Notes under the pieces: model-generated
The model's database searches: none
What the model was told of the DNA's origin: nothing
Seen by the model: only the letters and a program-made list of their open reading frames with translations
Made by a program: the position numbers and the translations under genes
Part shown: one piece after another, positions 32,441-42,824 of the stretch
Numbering within the stretch: the first letter of the stretch is position 1
Layout of the letters: each line of letters starts with the position of its first letter
From: Ciborinia camelliae
Lineage: Eukaryota > Ascomycota > Leotiomycetes > Helotiales > Sclerotiniaceae
Length of the DNA: 64,000 bases
Assembly (NCBI GenBank): GCA_025890175.1
Contig: JANPYM010000005.1
Location: 1,874,440 to 1,938,439 of the forward strand
Reading direction: 5' to 3'

Positions 32441-34144
32441 TTTTAAATGTTCAAATTGAATGCACAATTGAAAAAAGAAAAAATAGCCTGTTGCTTGAAG
32501 AGGAAAAAAGTATGAATACAAGTGATTGATATAAAAGGGGAGCTACATTGCCACGGGCAACCTATGGAGTTTGATGACGCTTGTCAATGAAAGCTCTTGT
32601 GGAAGTATGAAGTAATAAAAAATAACAAATACATCTTAGCTTATCATCTTCATTGCTTTTGATTCGTTCAAATGACAATAGTTTCCAAAAATCTTAGAAA
32701 TATTGTATAAAATCTTCGGTGTCATCCTTTACGTCAACAGATCAGTTAGAGGGGAAGCTGGAGAAAGCGGTTTGGTGCACGTTAATACTGCAACCGCAAC
32801 CGGTAAAAGAGATAGTATCTGCATCTATATCTTGGTAATACAAAAAATGTCAAATTGTGGAAAATTAATGGGGTAAGGACTGTGTAGCGATGATGTGATT
32901 GGCTCTTTTCGAGGGATGTTTACTCCGTCCTAGACAGATAAAGAGTGATTAACTAGTTATTTCAGGAACCAGGAACAGTTTATGAAACCTTTCCTAGGAG
33001 TAAAAGTTCCGTGAATTTGCATGATTGAAGAGAAAATAGTAAGAAATCAAATCGATTGCGATTCTTTCCTCGGACTAGGATAGGATTTAAGAAGCTCCCC
33101 CTCCAAATTGTGTCCTTTTGTTTTTGAATGGGAAAGTCGATCGAGTGAGATTGAGATTGACGTTTGGATACCAACAACGTAACCTGACCTTGGTTGGTTA
33201 TGGCCATAAACGAAAAGACAGTTCTGAAGGCTTTGAGAGCTAACATGCCGATGAGTGCTTCTGTTAAGCCACATGCCACATGCCTCATGCCTAACCTCAG
33301 AGTCCTGGTGTTTTTAAACGTTCTCTAGTCCTAAAGATGGCAGTGTCGTGTTAGAATAATTTCCTTCATTATTTAGACAAAAAATGAATCTAATTCCCGT
33401 AATCAAGTAACTTATTATTGCATGACGCTAATCAGCCTATCAGTGATATATATGTATATATACCTACCTATATAATAAATATGTATATATGTATCAGAAC
33501 TCTCGTTTTCTTTCAGGTCTGATATTCCAATGATGTGTAAATGTTAAAAGATAACAAAAAGGCTGAGGCTGTTTGAAATTCCGTAAGCTTCCTTCTGCAT
33601 GCAGCAAGACAGCCAGTATGAAAATTGATGAAAACAGGTTGTTCCAGATCATGCCAGTGTAGCAGTTATTAACATAAATTCCGAAGATCGAGGTTTGTCG
33701 GATACTCTGATGAAGTTACCCTTGGAAATGATAAACACAGGGTATTTAAAATCTGATCTGCATGCCATCAGCCTTGTTTGTGAATGATGCTTTAAAGTTT
33801 ATTAACGTTGAAAGGGAATTCTTGATCTATTGACCTATTATTATTGACCTACTCCCATTCCCATGATGTCCCATCACTGTAGGAGAGATCTCTAATATCC
33901 AACCTTGGGGGAAAAAATGAATTAATTGAACAGCTGCTACTATTTACGCGATGAAGGGGATGAAGGGGATGAGTTGATTAATAAAGTTGATACATCCCGA
34001 GGTCTATACAAGAGCATTTCAGGTGCGGCCGCTTATAATATAGCCGAAGATATCCCGCCCGCATCATTAATGAGATGATAATCTTCTTGAACATTTCACC
34101 ATTGTCACTACAAATACATAGATAGATTTTATTAGATACTACAC
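32441..34144. other. Divergent intergenic region, no gene seen
   Basis: This interval separates the ferritin-like gene (-) from the PNP-oxidase gene (+), with promoters presumably at both ends. An AGGGG/CCCCT element near 32535 matches the fungal stress-response (STRE) core on the ferritin gene strand. A TATATATG/TATATATAC microsatellite lies at about 33448-33492. No coding frame is supported. Confidence 0.4.
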
Positions 34145-34189
34145 ATGAAATTGACGCCAAATCTTCTTTTTCGTTCGACGCTCCTTAAA

Positions 34190-34955
34190 ATGGCCCTCCA
34201 CCCAGCACCAAAACCCTCCAAACTCATCTGCAAGTTCTATCAATAACCCCTCCATTCCCCCCCGCCATATCTAATCAAGTCATCCCACAGTCGCTCCCGC
34301 AAATGACAAAACCAATGCTCGCGCAGACCAATTCGTAAAAGGTGCACTCGACCGCAAAGATCTCGATTCCAATCCCCTGACTCAATTCCATTCCTGGTTC
34401 TCGCACGCCCAAAGCAATGGTGTTTACCACCCCGAAACCGTTTGTCTCTCAACCGCCAGTCTACCCTCGGGCCGTGTATCTGCGCGCATGGTATACTTGA
34501 AAGAATTAGATGCAAAAGGAGGATTTGTTATATATAGCAATTGGGGAACGAGTAAAAAGGCACAAGATATTGCGGGAAATAAATGGGCGAGTCTTACATT
34601 TTGGTGGCAGGAATTAGAGAGACAGGTTAGGGTTGAGGGGAAAGTCGAGAGATTATCTGATGAAGAGAGTCAGGTTTATTATGATTTGAGAGTGAGAGAG
34701 AGTAGAATTGGGGCTTGGGCAAGTCCGCAGAGTCAAGTGTTGAAAGGGAGGGAAGAGCTGGAGGAGAGGGTGAAGGAAGTGGAGAAGAGGTTCGAAGGGC
34801 ATGAAAAGATACCGGTGCCGGAGTTCTGGGGAGGTTTAAGGATTATACCAGAGATGGTAGAGTTTTGGCAGGGAAGGGATAGTAGGTTACATGATCGATT
34901 TCAATATGAGAAGAAAGAGGATGGGGAGTGGGATATTCAGAGGTTAAGTCCGTGA
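34190..34955 (+). CDS. Pyridoxamine/pyridoxine 5'-phosphate oxidase
   Basis: This flavoenzyme oxidises PNP/PMP to pyridoxal 5'-phosphate, the last step of vitamin B6 salvage. Exon 1 (34190-34229) and exon 2 (34291-34955) give 234 residues. The intron, 34230-34290, begins with GCAAGT, so it is a GC-AG intron; only this donor keeps frame and rebuilds 'KLIFAPANDKT'. FMN- and substrate-binding blocks are visible: 'DSNPLTQFHSWF', 'ETVCLSTASLPSGRVSARMVYLKELD', 'GFVIYSNWGTSKKAQDI', 'ASLTFWWQELERQVRVEG', 'SRIGAWASPQS', and the C-terminal signature 'PEMVEFWQGRDSRLHDRFQYE'. An in-frame ATG at 34145 would add 15 residues (MKLTPNLLFRSTLLK), basic and hydrophobic, a possible mitochondrial presequence. Which start is used is unknown. 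Confidence 0.92.
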
Positions 34956-37530
34956 GTATCATGGAAAAGGACAAATGTATGAGAATGAAGAGTCGATCAA
35001 CTCGATTAAAGTTATTGGTGGCGGATGCTGATGATAGAGAACTGGACTTCATGGACATTTTATGAAGACCGTTTTACGTTTTACTTTTTACATAGTCGGC
35101 TATTGTTACAATTTATCTTTTACAGAAAGTTCTGTGATAGATTTCAAATATTACCTACCTACTAGGTACTGTTATAGATGTTCGATTCCACATTAACATT
35201 CAAAAAGAGCCCCAATATAACCCTCGACAGCCACAGGACTATTATATACAACCATAGACTGAAGAGAATTGGGCCATTTCCTTGTTCTATTGTATCGACA
35301 ATGATCTGGATGTCACATGCGTCACGTCAGCATATGGGAATAGCTTCATTTATCAGCAATCAGATAAAAGAACTATGCTGAAGAGGAAAGGGGCCTCTTC
35401 AAGAGATCACCACCTTATAGAATGGGTGATCACGTGACTAATTACATGGCATTCACTAGGCATGACAATTAGTAATTGGGTAGGTGACCACCAGCGAGTC
35501 CCTGCTGTTGTATGTCTTTTGCATTTTGTTTTGGCACTGTTGGACTATGAGGTATGGGTTTCAGGCAAGTCGGAGATGGTAATGATTGTGGACTGATGCA
35601 ATTTCATTTTCATGGAGAGAATGTCTTGAGATGTATAATGGGCTGAGACGGAGAAAGTGGATAAGCTCTTCCATATAGTTATTTGGGGGGTAAAGGTGGT
35701 GGGACAGTGGGTTGAAAGGCATACGGGATATGCATGCAATAGTAGGTAGAGAGATGTACCCGTGGACAAGAAGATGAAGATTTGGCGAAATTTCTAAAAT
35801 TGCCTCGAGTAAAAGGATAAAGCTCTCTTGTACGTTCGGGGAAACCTCTCAAGTTACGTTCTTGCTCGAGTAGTTTGATACTTGGATCAAGAGTCTTCCG
35901 TGTCGGTTGTGATATTTGATAGATTGATTCAGAGCACTTTGTCCGAAGATAGATTTGAGGGCATGTCCGAAGTACATGGGGGTAGCAGATATACCGTTCT
36001 TCGACACGGAGACTACTGGTTTGGTAAGGACAATGGAAGTGATATTATAGAAGAATAGAACTCTTTGTATTTCTAGGCTGCCGAGATGAGATGCTCACGT
36101 ATAAATGAAAGATGGCCGCCCGGCTACTTGCTGCGGCGATCGGCGGACCGCGGTAGAAAACTTTTTGGAGGAAAGATAACAACTAAAACGAAAGGGGTAA
36201 CGATAATGAGGGAGTATCAGAACCAATTTCAAGAATGGGACGACAACATTGACCAAAACCCAGAGATTATTATGCCTTGATAGTGTGTTTTTTTGGGTTG
36301 CCTATCCGTAATCTGTGCCAGATGATATGGTTTGTCAGGTATATCGATGATAATGTTTGTATTTGGCAAGCTTGCTTTCGATCTCGAAGGTGGTTAAAGA
36401 TCATAAAGCCCCCTTTTCCAGCCTCTGTGCAACGGTATGAAAGTGCGTGTCATGGCCTGCATGACCGCGAGGAGTGTGCCGAATCCAGTGAGAGTGGGAT
36501 GCCTTTGAAGGAAGTTTAACATGAGCAGTCAATGGCTGCATCTAGACTGTTGTTATCACTAGCGACAATCATTCCCCCTTAACCTCTGCAACGGCGGTAA
36601 TCTCCGCATAATACCAGCTGATTGCCCAACTCTAGCGAAACATCTAGAACCATATGCACTTCGCACAACTATTGGCCTACCACCAATCTCAGCCAATGGA
36701 TATTTCTTTCAAAAGATTTGTTGCATATCGAGATATATTCGGCCCCGATAGTTAATCCCATATCTTGCAGGGCGGGCAATCAGATGGGAAATGATTGGGA
36801 AATGATTGGTCGCTTACCACAACAGCACAGTGTTGTTGTGTACTCGGTCCCGAGGATTGTATAGTTCCAAGTGGATTTGTTTTGCTTGATGGTTACACAT
36901 TGTAACGCAGAAATGAACCAGAACAGTATGCTCGTGGCACATGTTGAGAAATCAGTCCTACCAAATTCGAGTAAAGATAGAATCCTTTGGACTTTGAATT
37001 TCTTCGGCTGACAGGTATTGGTATCGATGACTTGCCCTGAAGAGATGCATATCTGATCCTATCTTGTTCTAATGGCAGAGCGCGGATTTTTAACTCACAT
37101 ACATGACATACATGATACCGTCCCAATCATTCAGATGAAGCATAAAGAGCAAAATGCTACCTAGGCCAAGCTCAGAATTGGTCGTGTCCACATGAAATGA
37201 TGACACGATTAGTCAATCCGGTACGTACTGTAGTACTGTAGTACCGTAGTACCATACTCGGATTATTGACACAAAGGTTGTACCTACCTTACCTTCCATG
37301 TATATCATCAATTAATAGTTTATATACGGAGAGTAGTTGAATTTGCGTCCTTGCCAAGATTTACTGCCCTGGATGGGGATCAACGGACAACGTCGGAAAT
37401 TCTTTTTCCGACATTAAGGTTCGAATTTTCCGCTCCTGTCACGACTCACCACCACCAACTTCTTCATGCATGCAAACCTTTCTCGATGATGCAAAATTAT
37501 ATATTTATATTTATTTACTACCTACTACCA
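34956..37530. other. 2.6-kb intergenic region, no gene supported
   Basis: Between the PNP-oxidase gene (+) and the candidate small secreted protein (-). Several short open frames exist, but none has introns, domains or protein-like composition. A short run of 'GTACTGTAGTAC'-type inverted triplets occurs at about 37220-37255. I see no tRNA or other RNA gene. Confidence 0.4.
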
Positions 37531-37824
37531 TTAGCCAGATTCCCAATTGGCCACCCAGCGAATGACTCTCGAGGTCTTCATAGCAATAGGAACTTCGGCA
37601 GGAATTTTCTTTAATTGTTCCTGGATAATGACCTGCCTGTTAATCCCACCAACTTCCTTGATCATCTCTGTTGTCTTTGTTATAACAAAACCGCTTGTTC
37701 TCTGGTCCATGCGATTGAATATATCATCGACAGAAAGCTTAAAGAATGAGTGCGCGGTTGACGCCTGGGCTGGGAAGATGAGGTAAAGACATATAAGAAT
37801 TGCCCATGGCGGTTTCTTTCCCAT
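37531..37824 (-). CDS. Candidate small secreted protein (97 aa)
   Basis: A short frame on the minus strand whose N-terminus reads 'MGKKPPWAILICLYLIFPAQASTAHS', a convincing signal peptide with a charged start and hydrophobic core. The ~70-residue remainder is amphipathic ('VDDIFNRMDQRTSGFVITKTTEMIKEVGG…') and cysteine-free. The Met at 37824 gives the better signal peptide; a Met at 37839 adds five residues. There is no homology I recognise. The opposite strand is also open, so coding status is uncertain. Confidence 0.4.
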   Translation of the reverse strand: MGKKPPWAILICLYLIFPAQASTAHSFFKLSVDDIFNRMDQRTSGFVITKTTEMIKEVGGINRQVIIQEQLKKIPAEVPIAMKTSRVIRWVANWESG

Positions 37825-38764
37825 TACACTGGAAATCACGTATCACGTCCTGCGAAAGCCTTGGTATCAGATGAAAATCAGGTATCGGGTTGGAATTTTG
37901 CTGTTGCTCCTTTGAATTTTGAAAACAGCACAACAACTAGGGGTCATGATGAGGTATTGATGTGTGTATACGTTTTGCTGCTGTGATCTTAATCGCAGGC
38001 TTGACGTCAGGTTGATCTTATCTATGGCTACCTTACTGTACCACTTCTTGCACGTTTGTCGGCGGGACAAACCCAGTTGACAACCAGAGACCCGGTGTGT
38101 AATTCCTTCGTTGTACTAAGGTATCACTTCAAAAGTTGCGATATGGTTCAATATCACTCAGGTGGTCTTTTTGGATTCCATTGCCGGCAAGTGCAAAGTC
38201 CGAATCGCCTCCGTGGAGACACCACTGGCACCTTGGCCAGATAATTTATAAGATAGATATGAAGGCTTCCCCGCGTTACATGATAAGACCACCAATACCA
38301 CCCTTTACATATCTCATGAGCTAATGCTGCTGTTTGGTGCTCCGTAAAACTGACGGTTTTTCATATAATTGACTGCGAGCTTACATGATCTAGTATACAA
38401 ACCCGGTTTTGGGCCAGGAAAACTTCTACCCTTCTTCCCCCTGCCCACACCTCGGCTTGCTTAGTCTTTGAATTTTTATGAAAGCCTCCGATGTCACCCG
38501 GATGTCATTCGGATGTCACTGAAATATCATTCCTGTCCTCGCTACCTATTTTGAGACATTATTCTCATACTCCCGCAAAGAGAGGCAGTGTGGTTCTCTT
38601 GGACTGTGACTTTATTTTGATATATAATCCCGCACCAAAGTAGCGTTGGTTCTTCCTACCGGGAAAGCTAGTGCTTAACCTTATATAAATCGACATACTT
38701 CCTTGGTCTTCTTATATGTTTTGGCATATTCAACGAACATAATCAATTGCACATAAATTCAACA
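37825..38764. other. Intergenic / divergent promoter region
   Basis: Between the candidate small secreted protein (-) and the DOMON-b561 gene (+). The only signal I support is the TATA element near 38684. A short direct repeat 'CGGATGTCA' lies at about 38499-38520. Confidence 0.4.
38684..38689 (+). promoter_or_regulatory. Probable TATA box of the DOMON-b561 gene
   Basis: TATAAA, about 80 bp upstream of the ATG at 38765, in the context 'CCTTATATAAATCG'. The position suits a core promoter. Confidence 0.5.
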
Positions 38765-40144
38765 ATGTCTCTTTTACGTATTTTTGTCAGTGTTATTCTA
38801 GCTTGTAAGTGATACTTTCTCCGCTTATCCAGTCAATACTAATCGATTAGCATGCACAATCTTCGCTCAATATGTCTCCTACTGCACGGGTGATGTATGC
38901 TTTGCCGTCAATGTACCAGAATTGACTGCTTCAAGTGGCTCAGGGGACATATATATCCAAATGAGTGGACCGGATACGATGTCCTGGATAGCCGTTGGAC
39001 AAGGGTCTGGTATGAGAGGTTCCAATATTTTTGTGATGTATGCCGATTCGGCCGGAACCAATGTTACCATCAGTCCCAGACTCGGTGTTGAACATATGGA
39101 GCCAAAGTCCGATATCACCGCGCAGGTGACTCTACTTGATGGTTCTGGAATTTCAAATGGTCAAATGGTAGCCAATATCAAATGTATGTTCGGGGTGAAA
39201 ACTATTTGGCACTCCCTTTAACAAGTTGAACAGGTTCAAATTGCGATAGCTGGAACGGCGGATCAATGAGCTTCACCGATGCTTCCTCGGGGTGGATTTG
39301 GGCACACAAGACCGGCAATGCCTTGTCATCTGACAGGATTGATGCAAGCATTGAGTTTCACGACGAGTATGGACTCACAAATTTGAACTTGCAGACAGCT
39401 ACCGGTGGAGAAAGTGCGAATCCATTTTTGACGGCCGGATCGGTTTCTACGCCTAGCCAAACTTCCCCTGGAGCTAGTCATCCTCCTACTGGATTATCTG
39501 ATTCTGTGCGCATCGCACATGGCGTTCTGGCTTCCCTTGCCTACGTTATTCTCTTTCCTTCCGGTGCGATCGCAATTCGAATATTTAGCTTCCGCAATTT
39601 GTTGTGGTTCCATGCCGGGTGGATGGTTGCCGCTTACATGATTGTACTTGCATCAGTTGGAATGGGTGTGTGGATGGCGTACATGTATCATGTTCTGGGC
39701 ACTACCCACTCAATCATCGGTCTTGTTGTTGCCGGATGTTTGCTACTTCAACCTATCTCTGGATTGACGCACCACATGCTGTACAAGCGTCATGGTGGCC
39801 CTAACATTGCAACTTATCCCCATGTGTGGTGGGGTCGCGCGGTTCTTACTCTTGGTATCATTAATGGCGGTTTGGCCTTCAGGCTAGCTGATAATAGCAA
39901 AAAGGGTGAGATTACGTACGGCGTGATAGCAGGTTTTATGTGGCTTTTGTGGATGGTGGTTATTCTTCTTACAACAGTGAAAAGCAGAGGGCGTCATGGC
40001 AATGCCATGGACGAATATGGAGACTCGGTAATAAGGGAGAAATCCAGCACGGAAGAATCATACTTTCATGATAACACGTCGCCATCCCAGTCCATGCAGG
40101 GAGCACATAATCGTACTAGGTTACCCATTTCTTATCGTGCTTAG
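38765..40144 (+). CDS. DOMON-cytochrome b561 membrane oxidoreductase
   Basis: Three exons (38765-38804, 38851-39183, 39234-40144) have introns of 46 and 50 nt, the first with a TACTAAT branch site. The product is 427 residues. The order is: signal peptide (~1-19, MSLLRIFVSVILASCTIFA); extracellular DOMON domain resembling the cellobiose-dehydrogenase cytochrome domain (to ~190: 'YCTGDVCFAVNVPELTASSGSGDIYIQMSGP', 'WIAVGQGSGM', 'GWIWAHKTG'); Ser/Thr/Pro linker; then a b561 module of five to six membrane helices. Candidate haem-ligand histidines are His220 (RIAHGVL), His251 (WFHAGWM), His283 (THSIIG) and His304/305 or His321 (HVWWGR). The cytoplasmic tail is Ser/Glu-rich. Family members move electrons across the plasma membrane, possibly for iron or extracellular-oxidoreductase reactions. 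The substrate here is unknown. Confidence 0.93.
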
Positions 40145-40545
40145 ATCCTATTAGATTTTCCGGGACATCAAAGGAGGATCTTCATGGGAGAAGGCATGAA
40201 ATAACTTCAATCTGTTTGATGACCGATACAGAATAGATTTAGGAAGGGGTTTATATTGGTTGTTTGGGAAATAGTTTACGCTTTTGTTTTTGAGCACTGG
40301 TTTCTGATAGAGTAAACCCATTAAATATCTCATCCATGCCGCTCATATCTGTTTGATATTACCCTACAAAAATCCATACAAAATTTACAATATTATTCAC
40401 GTGCTTGAGAAATGACATTTGAACCTCGCTAGGGCTGATTACATAATATCACTGCATCTCTTGCATGTCTAGCAAAGTTATCCTCTTCCTACTAATACTC
40501 CTTCATCACAAATGTAAATAACCTTTTCCCGTCACTCATTTCACC
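40145..40545. other. Short intergenic region between co-oriented genes
   Basis: 400 bp between the DOMON-b561 stop and the thiamine gene ATG. It should hold the 3' untranslated region of the first and the promoter of the second. No TPP-riboswitch-like element is seen. Confidence 0.4.
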
Positions 40546-42824
40546 ATGGGAATTGGACGCATTCTCGTCATCGCGGGTTCTGATTGTTCTGGCGGAGCGT
40601 TAGTACATCGGCATTCCCTCTTTCCGCACCTTTACCCTGCCACAGACCACAGACTAACAATTATCTTTCAGCGGGATCGAAGCCGACCAAAAAGTAATCG
40701 CGGCACATGGGTGCTACGCTATGACTGCTACAACGGCCTTGACAGCCCAAAATACTCAAGGTGTTGAGGATATTCATTATGTCCCGGCAGAGTTCGTTGG
40801 GAAGTTGATTGATGTGTCAGTTGGGGATGTGGGGGTCGATGTCGTGAAGACTGGTAAAACATTTTATACTTACATCTAACCCAGAAGAGAGATAACTATG
40901 GATATAAGAGGTCTAGAGACTGACGATATCGAAGGCATGTTGGCTTCTGGGGAAACAGTAGAAGTGGTGGCAAAAGCATTGAAAAGGCATCACGTGAAGT
41001 ATCTGATTGTTGATCCTGTGCGTTTACTTTGCCCAAACAATAGAATTTATCTGATATCCGAAGGTCATGGTCTCTACAAGCGGATCACAGCTTCTTCCTT
41101 CTACAGCCATTCGCAACCTACGAGAGCTTCTGTTACCCAATACCACTGTACTTACACCCAATGTGCCTGAAGCGAAACTACTTCTTTCCGATGCTGGCAA
41201 GTTTGTCGAAGAACCCAAGAATCTGGACGACTTGAAGAATATAGCGAAGGAGGTACAATCATTAGGGCCGAGATATGTATTGGTGAAAGGAGGTCATCTG
41301 CCTTTCAAAAAGGATGGCACGGTGGCGACAAAGGAAGAGGAAAAGGAGCTGATGGTTGATATTTTGTACGGAGAAGGAGTGTTCACAGAAATCCGGGCTA
41401 GATATCAAAAATCGCGGAACACCCATGGAACGGGATGCTCCATGGCCTGTGAGTTTTCCGATGTATTACCTGGTGAAACAAGACCTAAATGGAAGCAGCC
41501 GCAATTGCGTCTAACATTGCGAACGGAATACCCGTGGTACACGCTGTGAGGAGTGCTTGTCATTATATTGAGGCAGGTATACGAACAGCGCCGGATTTGG
41601 GGAAGGGAAATGGTCCGATCAATCACTTCCATTCAATGTACACTTTGCCGTTCGTTCCGTAAGTGCTTTTTTCTCAGATACTACCAAGCTTCTGAACTGA
41701 TTCTTACAGGGGTCAATTTGTAGAATATCTTCTGGAAAGACCAGATGTCAAAGGAGCTTGGCGAGACCATACCGAGCATGCGTTTGTTGCTGGACTTGGG
41801 GATGGAACCTTACCGGTGGAGTCTTTCAAGTCCTATCTCATTCAAGATTATCTATACCTTGTTCGTAGGAGCTTCCGAACTTCTATAGCTGCCGTCTAAC
41901 ATTCGACAGGTCCAATTTGCCAGAGCCAATTCTTTGGCTTCGTATAAAGCCAAAACTATGGAAGGCATTGCTGCAGTATGAGTCTAATGCCTTGCTAGAT
42001 ATGGAATACACTAACTTCTGATAAAGTGTGCGGCTATCGTACTTCATATTCACCGCGAGATGGCGTTGCACATCAATTATTGTGAGGGCTTCGGCATGAC
42101 GAAATCAGAGATAGAAGCCTGCGAAGAGAGTCAAGGTAAGTTCCTTCGCATTAAAAGGTCGGATTAATTTTGACAGCACCGAAAAAGCATGCACGGCATA
42201 CACCAGGTACATGGATCTCTCTTCTTGAATATCATTGCAGTACTGAAATTGATAGGTATGTCCTCGACATCGGACAGTCTGAAGACTGGTTAGCTCTTCA
42301 AATATCCATGGCACCTTGCCTTATCGGCTACGGAGAAATTGCAAAACGACTGCATGCAGACCCGAAGACAAAACGAGAGGGGAACATCTATTGGAAATGG
42401 ATAGAGAATTATGTTGCAGATGATTATACGGAAGCAGTAAAGGTTGGATCAGGTAATTGACAACAACACTACAGCTTATGGGATTGGATAGAACTGACTA
42501 GTTGGGCAGCTTTGCTTGAGAAACATGCTGTCATGCAGTCACCTAATAGGATAGAGGAACTTGTCAAGATATTCATTCATGCAACAAAGGTGCGTCTTTG
42601 AACTATAGTTTGTGAGATCAATCTGAAGCTCCACACCTCCACAGCCTTCCTTGCGCCTTGCTGTGCCGCAATGTGTGAGATCAAACATAGACATAGGGGG
42701 AATCCAGCATAAAGAAACAGAAGCATAAATATTTTGCTGATCGCCTTTACAGATGGAGACAGGATTTTGGGACATGGGTGGCGGTGGAGGAAAAGCACCC
42801 ATCTCGCACCCGAATCGACCCTAA
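40546..42824 (+). CDS. Thi20-type HMP-P kinase / TenA fusion; C-terminus altered by a transposon
   Basis: N-terminal hydroxymethylpyrimidine (phosphate) kinase plus C-terminal TenA domain, used in thiamine pyrimidine synthesis and salvage. Twelve exons keep frame: 40546-40598, 40672-40853, 40935-41017, 41064-41448, 41499-41658, 41710-41860, 41910-41975, 42027-42135, 42188-42206, 42256-42452, 42510-42589, 42753-42824; 518 residues. Introns are 46-81 nt except the last (163 nt). Kinase motifs: 'VIAGSDCSGGAGIEADQK', 'AHGCYAMTATTALTAQNTQGV', 'DPVMVSTSG', 'NTHGTGCSMASAIA'. TenA motifs: 'HTEHAFVAGLGDGTLPVESFKSYLIQDYLYL', 'YTRYVLDIGQSEDWLALQ', 'EELVKIFIHATKMETGFWDM'. Exon 9 is only 19 nt, yet is needed to rebuild 'ACTAYTRYVLD'. 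The last nine residues and the stop are encoded by the left TIR of the element at 42796; the uninterrupted gene would have ended '…GGGGGKV'. Confidence 0.92.
42788..42795. repeat. Left 8-bp target-site duplication (AGGAAAAG)
   Basis: AGGAAAAG lies directly before the left terminal inverted repeat. The same 8 bp follows the right terminus at 45652-45659. It falls inside the last coding exon of the Thi20-type gene. Confidence 0.85.
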
